Source: Paenarthrobacter nitroguajacolicus (GTDB lineage Bacteria; Actinomycetota; Actinomycetes; Actinomycetales; Micrococcaceae). Taken from it: a stretch of 64,000 nucleotides of DNA. The stretch is taken from contig NZ_VNFK01000007.1 of the NCBI RefSeq assembly GCF_007786235.1, positions 62,001 to 126,000 on the forward strand, in the 5' to 3' direction. The notes beneath the pieces were generated by a model, which was given only the letters and a program-made list of their open reading frames with translations, searched no databases and had not been told where the DNA came from. Position 1 is the stretch's first letter. Each line of letters opens with the position of its first letter. The position numbers were made by a program, and so were the translations under genes. Shown here one piece after another: positions 8,948-16,367 of the stretch.

Positions 8948-11059
8948 TCAGCGTTGGGATCCATGGCCCCGGCTCTCCGTGTCCCGTTCGCCAAGCCGGG
9001 CGAGCATGGCATTGCAGGCCGCCAGGTCAGCGTCGTTGGTCCGGGCTGCTGCCCGGTCGTTGCGCCGCATTTCGCGGGCATCGGAACGTGACCACATGAT
9101 GGCGACGCCGACGGCGATGAGCAACGTCGGGACCTCGCCGATACCCCAGGTGATGGCGCCGGCCATTTGCTGGTCCTCCAGTGCTGTGGCACCCCAGTCG
9201 CGTCCAAGCTCGGTGAACCATTCCGCTTGGATCAGGGCCGTTGACCCCATCAGGGTGACGCCGAAGAAGGCATGGAGGGCCATGGTGGCAAGGAGCAGCA
9301 GCAGCCGCAGCGGGTACGGCGCCCGACGCGGAACGGGGTCGGTGCCGATCATCGACAGGACGAACAGGTAGCCGGTGATGACGAAATGGACTGTCATGAG
9401 TTCATGCCCGACATGTTCCCTCAGGGCGAAGCCGAACGCATCGGAGTAGTAGAACAGGACGATCGAGCCGGCAAAATTCGCCGCCACAAACAATGGATGC
9501 GTCACGACGGCTGCCACCCGGGAATGAACCAGGACCATGATCCATTCGCGCGGCCCGCGGGAGCCGTCAGGTCGCGGTTTCAGTGCCCGAAGCGCCAGCG
9601 TCACCGGGGAGCCGAGCACAAGAAATACGGGCACGATCATAGTCAGGGCCATGTGGTCCACCATGTGGGCGCTAAAGAGGATCCGCCCGTACACTGACGG
9701 TCCGCCCGAGGTGAAGAACACCAGCGCCACCAACCCTGTGATCCAGAGCAGGCTGCGTATCCATGGCCACCCGTCCCCGCGGCGCCGCAGGTGCTGCGCC
9801 GCGCGAAGATACAGGTACGCGGCGAAAACGGCGAACGCAATCCAGAGCCAGTCCGGCCGCCAGATGGTGAACCACCGTTCGGGGGTCAGTTCGGGTGGCA
9901 GGAGATACCCGGTGAGGATCTCGCCCGGTGTCAGGGCTGGTCGGATGTCTTCCCCTGCCGGTGGTGGCGTGCGGCTCAATGCGGCGGCAAGGCCGCTGAC
10001 GGCACCCATGATCAACAGCTCAACGACGATGAAACGCCAGAGCAGCCGGGTGGGCCGACCGGTCGCGGATTTCACGCTCAGGACCGGAATGAGCCTTTTC
10101 CGGTGCAGGAACCCGATCGCACCCAATGTGATCGAGGCCGCCGCCTTGGCCATCAGCATGACGCCGTACGGAGAGGCCAGTCCTGCCGGGAACTCGATGC
10201 GGATGGTGGCGTTGATGATGCCCGAGGCCATAACAAGGACGAAGGCGAAACCGGCCAGGGTGGAGAACCGCTTAAGGACCTCGGCGGTGTCTTTGCCAAA
10301 AGAGGTGCCGCCTACGGCGAGGGCTACGAGCCCGCCAAACCAGAGGCACACTCCGAATAAATGCAGCCCCAGGGAGTTGATGGCCTGTTCGTGGTCGTCT
10401 CCGCCGGCGGCATGGCCAATCAGGATCACCGGCAGCAGGCCTCCCAGGGCCAGCAGGGTTGTGGTGGCCAGCCCTGTTGCAGACCTGACACCGAAGGTCA
10501 GGGTGGCGACGACCGCGGAGATGATAACGACCCACAGCCACGCCGCGCCGTTGGGAAGTTCGGTGACGTAGGAGGTCAGCTGCGCGGCGAATTCGCGGCT
10601 TCCCGACAGCGGGACGCCTGCGATGTCGGCGAAGCTGAACACTAGAACCACCAAGGCGGAAAGCGTCCACGTCAGGCTCGCCACCGACGCCAGGACCATG
10701 ATCCGGCTGAAGGCGGGGTGCTCATGGCCGGCCGCGATGGTCGACGCCGATGAAGCTGTCGCGCTGGACCGGACCCGGCCGGTGCCTCTGCGGCCACGCA
10801 GAACCGGCGGAACGATGAACGCCGCGAAGACCAACGCGCCGATCGTGGCCGCGGATGCAATGTTCTGCACGGTCTGAGCCACGCCATACCCCCACCGCAC
10901 CAGGGCCCCCGGATCGCGGGTCTCGGCCGCCAGGGTTCCTCGGCCGTACGCCGTGGCCACGAGGACCACGATCACCGCAATCACACCGGCGGCCGCCAGC
11001 CACCACAGCTTGGGCGATACGGCCGGACGGTCGCCGGCAGCGGGGGCTCTCAAAGCCAC
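8948..11059 (-). CDS. CopD / CtaG fusion membrane protein (copper import and cytochrome oxidase assembly)
   Basis: A 703-residue polytopic membrane protein. Residues about 15-350 form the CopD copper-transport domain with eight or so helices (NSLGLHLFGVCLWFGGLVALA, IGHAAGGDDHEQA). Residues about 400-640 form the caa3_CtaG domain (FSAHMVDHMALTMIVPVFLVLGSP, VGHELMTVHFVITGYLF, MALHAFFGVTLMGS), whose conserved histidines are thought to deliver copper to cytochrome c oxidase. Fusion of the two is common in actinobacteria. The GTG start at 11059 is preceded by AGGGAA. It heads the minus-strand block that continues to the CDF, DsbA and copC genes. Confidence 0.92.
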   Translation of the reverse strand: MALRAPAAGDRPAVSPKLWWLAAAGVIAVIVVLVATAYGRGTLAAETRDPGALVRWGYGVAQTVQNIASAATIGALVFAAFIVPPVLRGRRGTGRVRSSATASSASTIAAGHEHPAFSRIMVLASVASLTWTLSALVVLVFSFADIAGVPLSGSREFAAQLTSYVTELPNGAAWLWVVIISAVVATLTFGVRSATGLATTTLLALGGLLPVILIGHAAGGDDHEQAINSLGLHLFGVCLWFGGLVALAVGGTSFGKDTAEVLKRFSTLAGFAFVLVMASGIINATIRIEFPAGLASPYGVMLMAKAAASITLGAIGFLHRKRLIPVLSVKSATGRPTRLLWRFIVVELLIMGAVSGLAAALSRTPPPAGEDIRPALTPGEILTGYLLPPELTPERWFTIWRPDWLWIAFAVFAAYLYLRAAQHLRRRGDGWPWIRSLLWITGLVALVFFTSGGPSVYGRILFSAHMVDHMALTMIVPVFLVLGSPVTLALRALKPRPDGSRGPREWIMVLVHSRVAAVVTHPLFVAANFAGSIVLFYYSDAFGFALREHVGHELMTVHFVITGYLFVLSMIGTDPVPRRAPYPLRLLLLLATMALHAFFGVTLMGSTALIQAEWFTELGRDWGATALEDQQMAGAITWGIGEVPTLLIAVGVAIMWSRSDAREMRRNDRAAARTNDADLAACNAMLARLGERDTESRGHGSQR

Positions 11060-11130
11060 AATGGTTCCCTAACGCTGGTCCCGGACCTGGCTCCGCATTC
11101 GTTGGAGCAGGAAGCGCCGCTGCATTGCGG

Positions 11131-11150
11131 CGCGATATAAGAATATATGT
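11131..11150. promoter_or_regulatory. Candidate ArsR/SmtB operator between copD-ctaG and arsR-type gene
   Basis: ATATA-agaa-TATAT (11135-11148) is an AT-rich interrupted palindrome in the 218-bp divergent gap. SmtB/CzrA-type operators have this kind of ATAT-rich symmetry. A related motif lies before copC at 7123. Binding is inferred. Confidence 0.45.
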
Positions 11151-11277
11151 AGAGTTGTTCAGACGTTAATCGGTTGCCCGCTGCTCGCGACGGGGACCCG
11201 TACCCGTGGCCGTTGCCGGCGACCGGGTCGCCACAAGGCAAATGCGACGCATTAGCAGGTAGAGGTAGTCTTGATGA

Positions 11278-11703
11278 ATGACCGGAACAGTACAGGGAAT
11301 GCCGACAGCGCCCACCCGGCCGGGCAGCGAATGCGCCACCCGTCTGGTCGACGCCGAGAAGGTCCAGGCTGTCAGATCCCGGATGCCTGCGGAGGCAGAT
11401 GTCGCGGAGCTCGCCGTGATCTTTGGCCTTCTTTCGGACCCCGGCCGGGTGAGGATCCTGATCGCCCTGCTCGAAGGGGAGATGTGTGTGTGCGATCTGG
11501 CAGCCACCACCGGGCTGAGCGAATCAGGCGTGTCCCATGCACTCCGCCTCCTGCGGGGCCCGCGCGTGGTGCAGGTTCGTCGCGCCGGGCGGAGGGCCTA
11601 CTACTCCCTGGCCGACTCGCACGTACGGATGCTGCTGGATCTTGGCCTGACCCACGTTGGGCATGCCGGTCAGGACCGGCTGAAAATGGTCACCAACAGC
11701 TAG
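11278..11703 (+). CDS. ArsR/SmtB-family metal sensor (zinc/cobalt/cadmium type)
   Basis: A 141-residue winged-helix repressor with two recognisable metal sites. The alpha3N motif EMCVCDLA (C70, C72, D73) resembles CadC/SmtB. The alpha5 site is D113-x-H115...H126-x-x-H129 in DSHVRMLLDLGLTHVGH, which matches the spacing of the CzrA/SmtB zinc site exactly (+2, +13, +16). The recognition helix is ESGVSHALRLLR. Metal binding should release it from the divergent promoter. The start is uncertain: ATG 11278 or ATG 11299; AGAGG at 11261 favours the first weakly. Neighbouring copper genes would then answer to a zinc-type sensor, which is unusual. Confidence 0.9.
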   Translation: MTGTVQGMPTAPTRPGSECATRLVDAEKVQAVRSRMPAEADVAELAVIFGLLSDPGRVRILIALLEGEMCVCDLAATTGLSESGVSHALRLLRGPRVVQVRRAGRRAYYSLADSHVRMLLDLGLTHVGHAGQDRLKMVTNS

Positions 11704-11748
11704 CCTCATCCTCTTTACCTGCCGTTGCCTCCGGACGGCGGTACTGAC

Positions 11749-12717
11749 ATGGGAGAGCCCGGAATTGAAGGCCCGGTCTGGCTTCCCTCACTGCCTCCGT
11801 CGTTGGCCGAGTATCTGTCCCCGAACCTTCAACCTGTCCCGCTGATACCGGCCTTGACGCTGCTGGCGGCGGTGTTCTACCTCGCCGGGGCAGTCCGGCT
11901 CTGGCGGCAGGGGCGGCACTGGTCCCCGGTACGCACCGCGTCCTTCCTGTTCGGCTGCCTGGCCATCATCGTGGTCATGGGGGCCGGTATCGAAGGCTAC
12001 GGCCTGCGGATGTTTTCCATCTTCATGTTCCAGCAGTTGACCCTGATGATGGCCGTGCCACCCTTGCTGGTCATCGGGTCCCCGGGCACGTTGCTGCTGC
12101 GGGCAACCCCGCACGGGATGTTCGGCCGACCGGTCCTGCGCGCGGCTCTGTGGGGACTGCGCTCCCGCTGGGGCCGGCTGGCCATCCACCCGGCCTTCAT
12201 GGTGCCCCTGTTCCTGCTCGGTTTCTATGGCGTGTACTTCTCCGGCCTTGCGGACCTGCTGCTGCCCACCTGGTACGGGCACGTGGGACTGGAACTGTTG
12301 TTCCTGGCCGCCGGGATCCTGTTCACCGTGCCGCTGATCTCTGCGGACCCGCTGCCGACCAGGCAAACCCATTTCGGCCGGATGCTGGATATTTTCGCGG
12401 AGATGCCCTTGCACGCCTTCTTCGGCGTCGTCATCATGATGGCCACAGCCCCAATGGTCAAGTTTTTCTCCGCACCGCCGGAGAGTTGGAACGTTGACCC
12501 GATGGCCGATCAAGGCCTGGCCGGCGGACTGGCCTGGTCCTATGGGGAACTGCCCGGGGTGCTGTTGCTGATGTTCATCCTCGTGCGCTGGCAACGGGAC
12601 GAGGCCCGAGGGTGGGCGAAGGCAGACAGGAGAACGGCGGTGGCCGGCGACCCGGATCTGGATGCCTACAACGAATACCTACGCCAACTGGCCAACCGTC
12701 CTGTGCGCCGCCGATGA
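11749..12717 (+). CDS. Stand-alone CtaG-type cytochrome c oxidase assembly protein
   Basis: A 322-residue membrane protein of the caa3_CtaG family with about seven helices. Family blocks seen: GYGLRMFSIFMFQQLTLMMAVPPLLVIGSP, WYGHVGLELLFLAAGILFTVPLIS and EMPLHAFFGVVIMMATAPMV. Compared with the fusion protein's C-terminal half, one histidine block (HMVDHM) reads MFSIFMFQQL here, so this copy lacks part of the presumed copper ligand set. The ATG at 11749 is preferred over TTG 11725. It lies 45 bp after the ArsR-type gene and is probably co-transcribed with it. Confidence 0.85.
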   Translation: MGEPGIEGPVWLPSLPPSLAEYLSPNLQPVPLIPALTLLAAVFYLAGAVRLWRQGRHWSPVRTASFLFGCLAIIVVMGAGIEGYGLRMFSIFMFQQLTLMMAVPPLLVIGSPGTLLLRATPHGMFGRPVLRAALWGLRSRWGRLAIHPAFMVPLFLLGFYGVYFSGLADLLLPTWYGHVGLELLFLAAGILFTVPLISADPLPTRQTHFGRMLDIFAEMPLHAFFGVVIMMATAPMVKFFSAPPESWNVDPMADQGLAGGLAWSYGELPGVLLLMFILVRWQRDEARGWAKADRRTAVAGDPDLDAYNEYLRQLANRPVRRR

Positions 12718-13053
12718 CCCCTTGCCCCCGCATCTCCCACCCGCACTCAAGAGAAGCATGGCCGGACGCTGCTTTGGCGGACCCGAAACTGCAAGCACTC
12801 CGCGTCTTGTGTTTGTTCCTGTGCAAGGCACCACAGCGCCGTTGTTCGAGCACTGGGATTGCCGCGCCGGGGAGGGCGCTTTGCGGGCAGTGGTTTGGGC
12901 TCACCACAAAGCTCAAGACGTCTTGAGCCAAAACTGAGCCAACCTTTCTGTTGCCAGGGCCTGGGAAGCCTTTATTTCTGATGTGATTCCCGCAACAATG
13001 GTGCTTGCACGCCAGGCTGGGGTTTGGTGCCGCTGGCTTTTGGGGAGTGTTTT
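12718..13053. other. 336-bp intergenic region before the M23 peptidase gene
   Basis: No convincing gene. It contains the 18-bp perfect palindrome at 12911-12928 and the ribosome-binding site GGGGAG (13042-13047) for the GTG start at 13054. The length would allow a structured leader, but I could not match it to a known riboswitch. Confidence 0.5.
12911..12928. promoter_or_regulatory. 18-bp perfect palindrome upstream of M23 peptidase gene
   Basis: GCTCAAGACGTCTTGAGC is perfectly symmetric without a spacer, so it looks more like a dimeric protein-binding site than a terminator. No T tract follows. It lies 126 bp before the peptidase start. Confidence 0.5.
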
Positions 13054-14613
13054 GTGGGCAAGCATCATGATTCAGACCGGGCAATAAACCTGATCCGCGC
13101 AGCGGGTTTCCATCGCGTCCTTATCGCGGGAAGCCTCGCCATCCTGGCCTTCTTCGCGTTTGGCTTCCAACCCCTGAGCTCCGTTCCGGCGGGCTCAGTG
13201 AACGGCGCTTTGGCGCAGGGTGTTGTTGGGCCCACAGCATTAGGCACGTTGGTGCCGCCAGAGGCAGAAACCCTGGTAATCGACGCCATGCCGGAACCTC
13301 CTGAACAGCTGCCCGGCACGCCCATGGTCTACTTCGACCGCGCCATGATCCGCACTGTCAGCAAGGATGGGTCTACTGGCCTGACCGTCGCCTCGGCCGG
13401 CCTTTCCCGTCCGCCGACCGGCGCCCTGTACGCACCTCTTGAGGTGCTCAACCCGAGTTCATCCTACGGATACCGGTACAGCCCACTGACAGGTTTGGCT
13501 GGCGAATTCCACTGGGGCCAGGACTACGCAGCACCCTGTGGCACGCGCGTCTATGCCGCTGACGCCGGTGTTGTCCGAGCCGTCGGTTGGCACATTTGGG
13601 GCGGCGGAAACCGTGTGGAGATTGAACACGGCAACGGCCTGGTCACTACGTACAACCACCTGCAGGCCATTGGCGTGACGAAGGGCCAATCAGTCCGCGT
13701 CGGCGAGGTTATCGCCCAGGTCGGCACCACTGGCTGGTCCACGGGCTGCCACCTGCATTTCGAGACCATCGTGAACGGCTTGCACACCAACCCCAACGGT
13801 TGGACGTACCTGCCCATGCGGCAGATAGATCCGCTGCAGAACATTGCCATGGTGAACTACCAGCCAGGCGCCGGTTCAAGCACGTCGTCCGCACCGCAGT
13901 GGGCCGTCCCGGTAGCCGACGGCACCAACCGTGCAGTTATCGGTGGCGAACACGAAGAGCCCGTGGCCCCACCGGTAGTTGTTCCGCCCGCCACTACGCC
14001 GCCGGCAACACAGACGCCGAATACGCCGCCAGCCACCACTACGCCGCCGGCAACCCAGACGCCGACGCCGTCCCAAACTCCGACGGCGACGCCCTCGCCT
14101 TCCGCGACAGCCACGCCGACCCCGACTCCGACGGCAACCGCCACACCAACTCCGACGGCAACCGCCACACCAACGCCCACCGTGACACCAACACCGACGG
14201 CTACTGCGACTACCCCAGCGTCGAGCACCTCGGCGCCCGCCACGACTTCAGTGGCACCCGCGGCGACCACGACGACGGCACCCGCACCCGCCGCCGTCGT
14301 GCCTCCCGCAGCGCCAGCGGCGCCCGCACCGGCTGCACCCGCACCGGCTGCACCCGCCGTAGTGGCTCCAGCGCCTGCGGCAGTCCCAGCGGCCCCCGCT
14401 CCTGCTCCGGCCGTAACGAAGGCCGTGGCACCTGCGCCGGCTCCTGCCACTCCGGTGGCTCCTGCGCCGGCACCTACTCCCGTCGCGGTCCTGCCGCAGA
14501 CGATCCCAGCCGTGGTTCTGCCGCCCGGATACACCCTGGTGGGAACGGACAAGGTCAAGCTTCCGAACGGCACCATTGTGCCGCTCTCCACGCTCATCCT
14601 TCCGACGCCCTAG
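13054..14613 (+). CDS. Exported M23 (LytM-type) peptidoglycan peptidase with long Thr/Pro/Ala-rich tail
   Basis: A 519-residue protein from GTG 13054, which has GGGGAG 6 bp upstream. A membrane/signal helix lies at about 21-39. The M23 domain (about 125-270) has the zinc ligands H153 and D157 in EFHWGQDYAAP and H233/H235 in GCHLHFE, so it should be an active endopeptidase cutting peptide cross-links outside the membrane. From about residue 295 to 480 the chain is low-complexity (TPTPTATATP, then PAPAAP), a likely cell-wall-spanning or glycosylated linker. It ends in a conserved-looking segment, VLPPGYTLVGTDKVKLPNGT. It stands alone between the metal block and gpx. Confidence 0.9.
   Translation: MGKHHDSDRAINLIRAAGFHRVLIAGSLAILAFFAFGFQPLSSVPAGSVNGALAQGVVGPTALGTLVPPEAETLVIDAMPEPPEQLPGTPMVYFDRAMIRTVSKDGSTGLTVASAGLSRPPTGALYAPLEVLNPSSSYGYRYSPLTGLAGEFHWGQDYAAPCGTRVYAADAGVVRAVGWHIWGGGNRVEIEHGNGLVTTYNHLQAIGVTKGQSVRVGEVIAQVGTTGWSTGCHLHFETIVNGLHTNPNGWTYLPMRQIDPLQNIAMVNYQPGAGSSTSSAPQWAVPVADGTNRAVIGGEHEEPVAPPVVVPPATTPPATQTPNTPPATTTPPATQTPTPSQTPTATPSPSATATPTPTPTATATPTPTATATPTPTVTPTPTATATTPASSTSAPATTSVAPAATTTTAPAPAAVVPPAAPAAPAPAAPAPAAPAVVAPAPAAVPAAPAPAPAVTKAVAPAPAPATPVAPAPAPTPVAVLPQTIPAVVLPPGYTLVGTDKVKLPNGTIVPLSTLILPTP
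14127..14174. repeat. Two exact 24-bp tandem repeats in the M23 peptidase linker
   Basis: The 24-bp unit at 14127-14150 is repeated exactly at 14151-14174, adding eight residues in frame. It sits in a longer Thr/Pro-coding tract, so the linker length is likely to vary between strains. Confidence 0.85.
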
Positions 14614-14732
14614 GCGTCCACTCGCTGAGGGCACGTGAAACGCGGGTACCCCTGCGTTTCGCAGCCCACGCCAGCTCCCGTAAGCTCGATGGCGGCGATC
14701 CCGCCAGCCGACGTCGTCAGGAAGCGAATCCC

Positions 14733-15215
14733 ATGACCAGCCTCTACAGCATTCCCCTCACCTTCAACGATGGCTCCGAAGCGGACTTCGGCCGGTTCGA
14801 GGGGAAAGCAGTCCTGGTGGTGAACGTCGCTTCCAAGTGTGGCTACACGCGCCAGTACGCTGGCCTTGAAGAGTTGTATGGCAAGTACCGCGAGCAGGGC
14901 TTCGAGGTGCTCGGTGTGCCCTGCAACCAATTCGGCGGGCAGGAGCCGGGCGCTGACGAGGAAATCGCCGAATTCTGCGAGCGTAACTTTGGTGTCTCCT
15001 TCCCCCTGACCAGCAAGGCCAACGTCCTGGGCAAGCAGCAGCACCCGCTCTTCGCCGAACTGACTCAGGACGAGGACGGCCAGCCGGTGAAAGTGAAGTG
15101 GAACTTCGAGAAGTTCGTCATCAACCGGGAGGGCGAATTGGTGGGAAGGTTCCCATCCGCAGTGGAGCCTGACTCCGAAGACCTGTTGAAAGCCGTAGAA
15201 GAGGCGTTGGCCTAA
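14733..15215 (+). CDS. Glutathione-peroxidase-family thiol peroxidase
   Basis: A 160-residue cytoplasmic peroxidase that reduces hydroperoxides. The family signatures are all present: NVASKCGYT with the peroxidatic cysteine (C36, cysteine not selenocysteine), PCNQFGGQEPG, and KWNFEKFVI with the active-site Trp-Asn. Actinobacterial members usually use thioredoxin or mycothiol systems rather than glutathione. The frame is open far upstream, but the ATG at 14733 with AGGAAG before it gives the normal family length. The upstream part overlaps the end of the peptidase gene in another frame and is not coding. Confidence 0.93.
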   Translation: MTSLYSIPLTFNDGSEADFGRFEGKAVLVVNVASKCGYTRQYAGLEELYGKYREQGFEVLGVPCNQFGGQEPGADEEIAEFCERNFGVSFPLTSKANVLGKQQHPLFAELTQDEDGQPVKVKWNFEKFVINREGELVGRFPSAVEPDSEDLLKAVEEALA

Positions 15216-15320
15216 AGCCAGCAATCTTGAAGGGAGGAAAGTAATTTTCCAACATTCCGCCGGAAATTAGCCAGTTGTTGGCTTGTTGTCTGGTTGGATT
15301 GGCCCTACTGGATTGAACAC

Positions 15321-15337
15321 GGGAGACGCCGTCTCCC
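15321..15337. promoter_or_regulatory. 17-bp palindrome before the phosphodiesterase gene
   Basis: GGGAGACG-C-CGTCTCCC is a perfect inverted repeat with a single central base, 21 bp upstream of the phosphodiesterase ATG. The missing loop argues for a protein-binding site. Its function is unknown. Confidence 0.4.
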
Positions 15338-15357
15338 ACCAAACGCTAAGGCAAGCT

Positions 15358-16338
15358 ATGGAGCTCATCGAGGCCGAGTACCCCAAACCAGGTCATGTGC
15401 TTTTGCATTTGAGCGATCTTCACCTGGTGGGTGGTCCGGGCACGCTCTACGGTTCTGTCGACAGCTCAACCAGGCTTCAGGAAATCTGCGACCAGATCAT
15501 CGCCTCCAAGATCAGGCCCGAAGCCATCATTTTCACCGGAGACCTCGCAGACAAGGGCGAGCTTCAGGCATACCAGCGGCTCCGCGAGATGATCGAGCCG
15601 GTCTGTGACTTACTGGGAGCCAAGGCCATCTGGGCCATGGGCAACCACGACAACCGCGCCAACTTCCGCTCGGCGTTCGAGGATGCCTCTGAAGCCAGCA
15701 AGCCCCAGGACCCGGTGGACCGCAGCTACTTCGTCAACGGACTGCGCATCATCACTTTGGACACCACAGTTCCGGGCCACCACTACGGCGAACTGTCAGA
15801 GGCCCAGCTCGAATGGCTGGCCTCGGAACTGGCCACCCCGGCGCCCGACGGCACCATCCTCGCTTTGCACCACCCGCCCGTCCCGTGCGTCCAGGACCTC
15901 GCGGTGTTGGTGGAACTGCGCGGCCAAGCCGCACTGGCCGCCGTCGTCCGTAATACTGACGTCCGCACCATCCTGGGTGGCCACCTGCATTACTCCACGA
16001 CGGCGGGCTTCGCCGGCATCCCGGTGTCGGTCGCCTCGGCCACGTGTTATACCCAGGACCTGGGGGTTCGCGCTGGCGGACAACGCGGACGCGACGGAGC
16101 ACAGTCGTACAACATGATCCACGTCTACGAGCACACGATTGTGCACTCCGTAGTGCCGATGTCCGGCGGGGTCACCGTGGGGGAGCCCGTGGACGCAGCC
16201 GAGGTTCAGCGTCGGCTGGCCGAAGCCGGCATCCGGATCCCGCACGAGTCCCGGGTGGGCGCCCACACTTCTCCGGGAACCCTGACGTCGTCCCTGCCGC
16301 TTGTTTCTCCCGGCGGCTTTACTCCCAAGGCGCCGTAG
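15358..16338 (+). CDS. Metallophosphoesterase, class III cyclic nucleotide phosphodiesterase (CpdA-like)
   Basis: A 326-residue protein with the complete metal-binding motif set of calcineurin-like phosphodiesterases: HLSDLHL (D-x-H), [21 protein letters not shown] and GGHLHY. The closest well-known family is CpdA/Rv0805, which hydrolyses 3',5'-cyclic nucleotides. In actinobacteria this would affect signalling through CRP-like GlxR. The ATG at 15358 (AAGG 9 bp upstream) gives the usual N-terminus MELIEAEYP; in-frame upstream starts exist at 15283. It converges with the Stealth gene, and the two stop codons are only 18 bp apart, inside a short tandem duplication. Confidence 0.88.
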   Translation: MELIEAEYPKPGHVLLHLSDLHLVGGPGTLYGSVDSSTRLQEICDQIIASKIRPEAIIFTGDLADKGELQAYQRLREMIEPVCDLLGAKAIWAMGNHDNRANFRSAFEDASEASKPQDPVDRSYFVNGLRIITLDTTVPGHHYGELSEAQLEWLASELATPAPDGTILALHHPPVPCVQDLAVLVELRGQAALAAVVRNTDVRTILGGHLHYSTTAGFAGIPVSVASATCYTQDLGVRAGGQRGRDGAQSYNMIHVYEHTIVHSVVPMSGGVTVGEPVDAAEVQRRLAEAGIRIPHESRVGAHTSPGTLTSSLPLVSPGGFTPKAP

Positions 16339-16367
16339 CTACTTCTCCCGCCGTAGCTACTTCTCCC
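16332..16367. repeat. 18-bp tandem duplication covering two convergent stop codons
   Basis: GCCGTAGCTACTTCTCCC occurs at 16332-16349 and again at 16350-16367. Each copy contains GTAGCTAC, which reads as a TAG stop on both strands. The phosphodiesterase stop is in copy 1 and the Stealth gene stop in copy 2. Confidence 0.85.

Noticed and set aside
12718..13053. Possible c-di-AMP riboswitch before the cell wall peptidase
   Set aside because: Such switches often precede wall hydrolases in actinobacteria, but I could not find the conserved core in this leader.
13980..14480. Repeat-rich tract considered as a CRISPR-like or satellite array
   Set aside because: The periodicity follows codons for Thr/Pro and Ala/Pro in frame with the M23 peptidase; there are no unique spacers.
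13800..14732. N-terminal extension of the glutathione peroxidase frame
   Set aside because: It overlaps the peptidase gene in another frame and gives repetitive nonsense; the ATG at 14733 has a ribosome-binding site and the family length.
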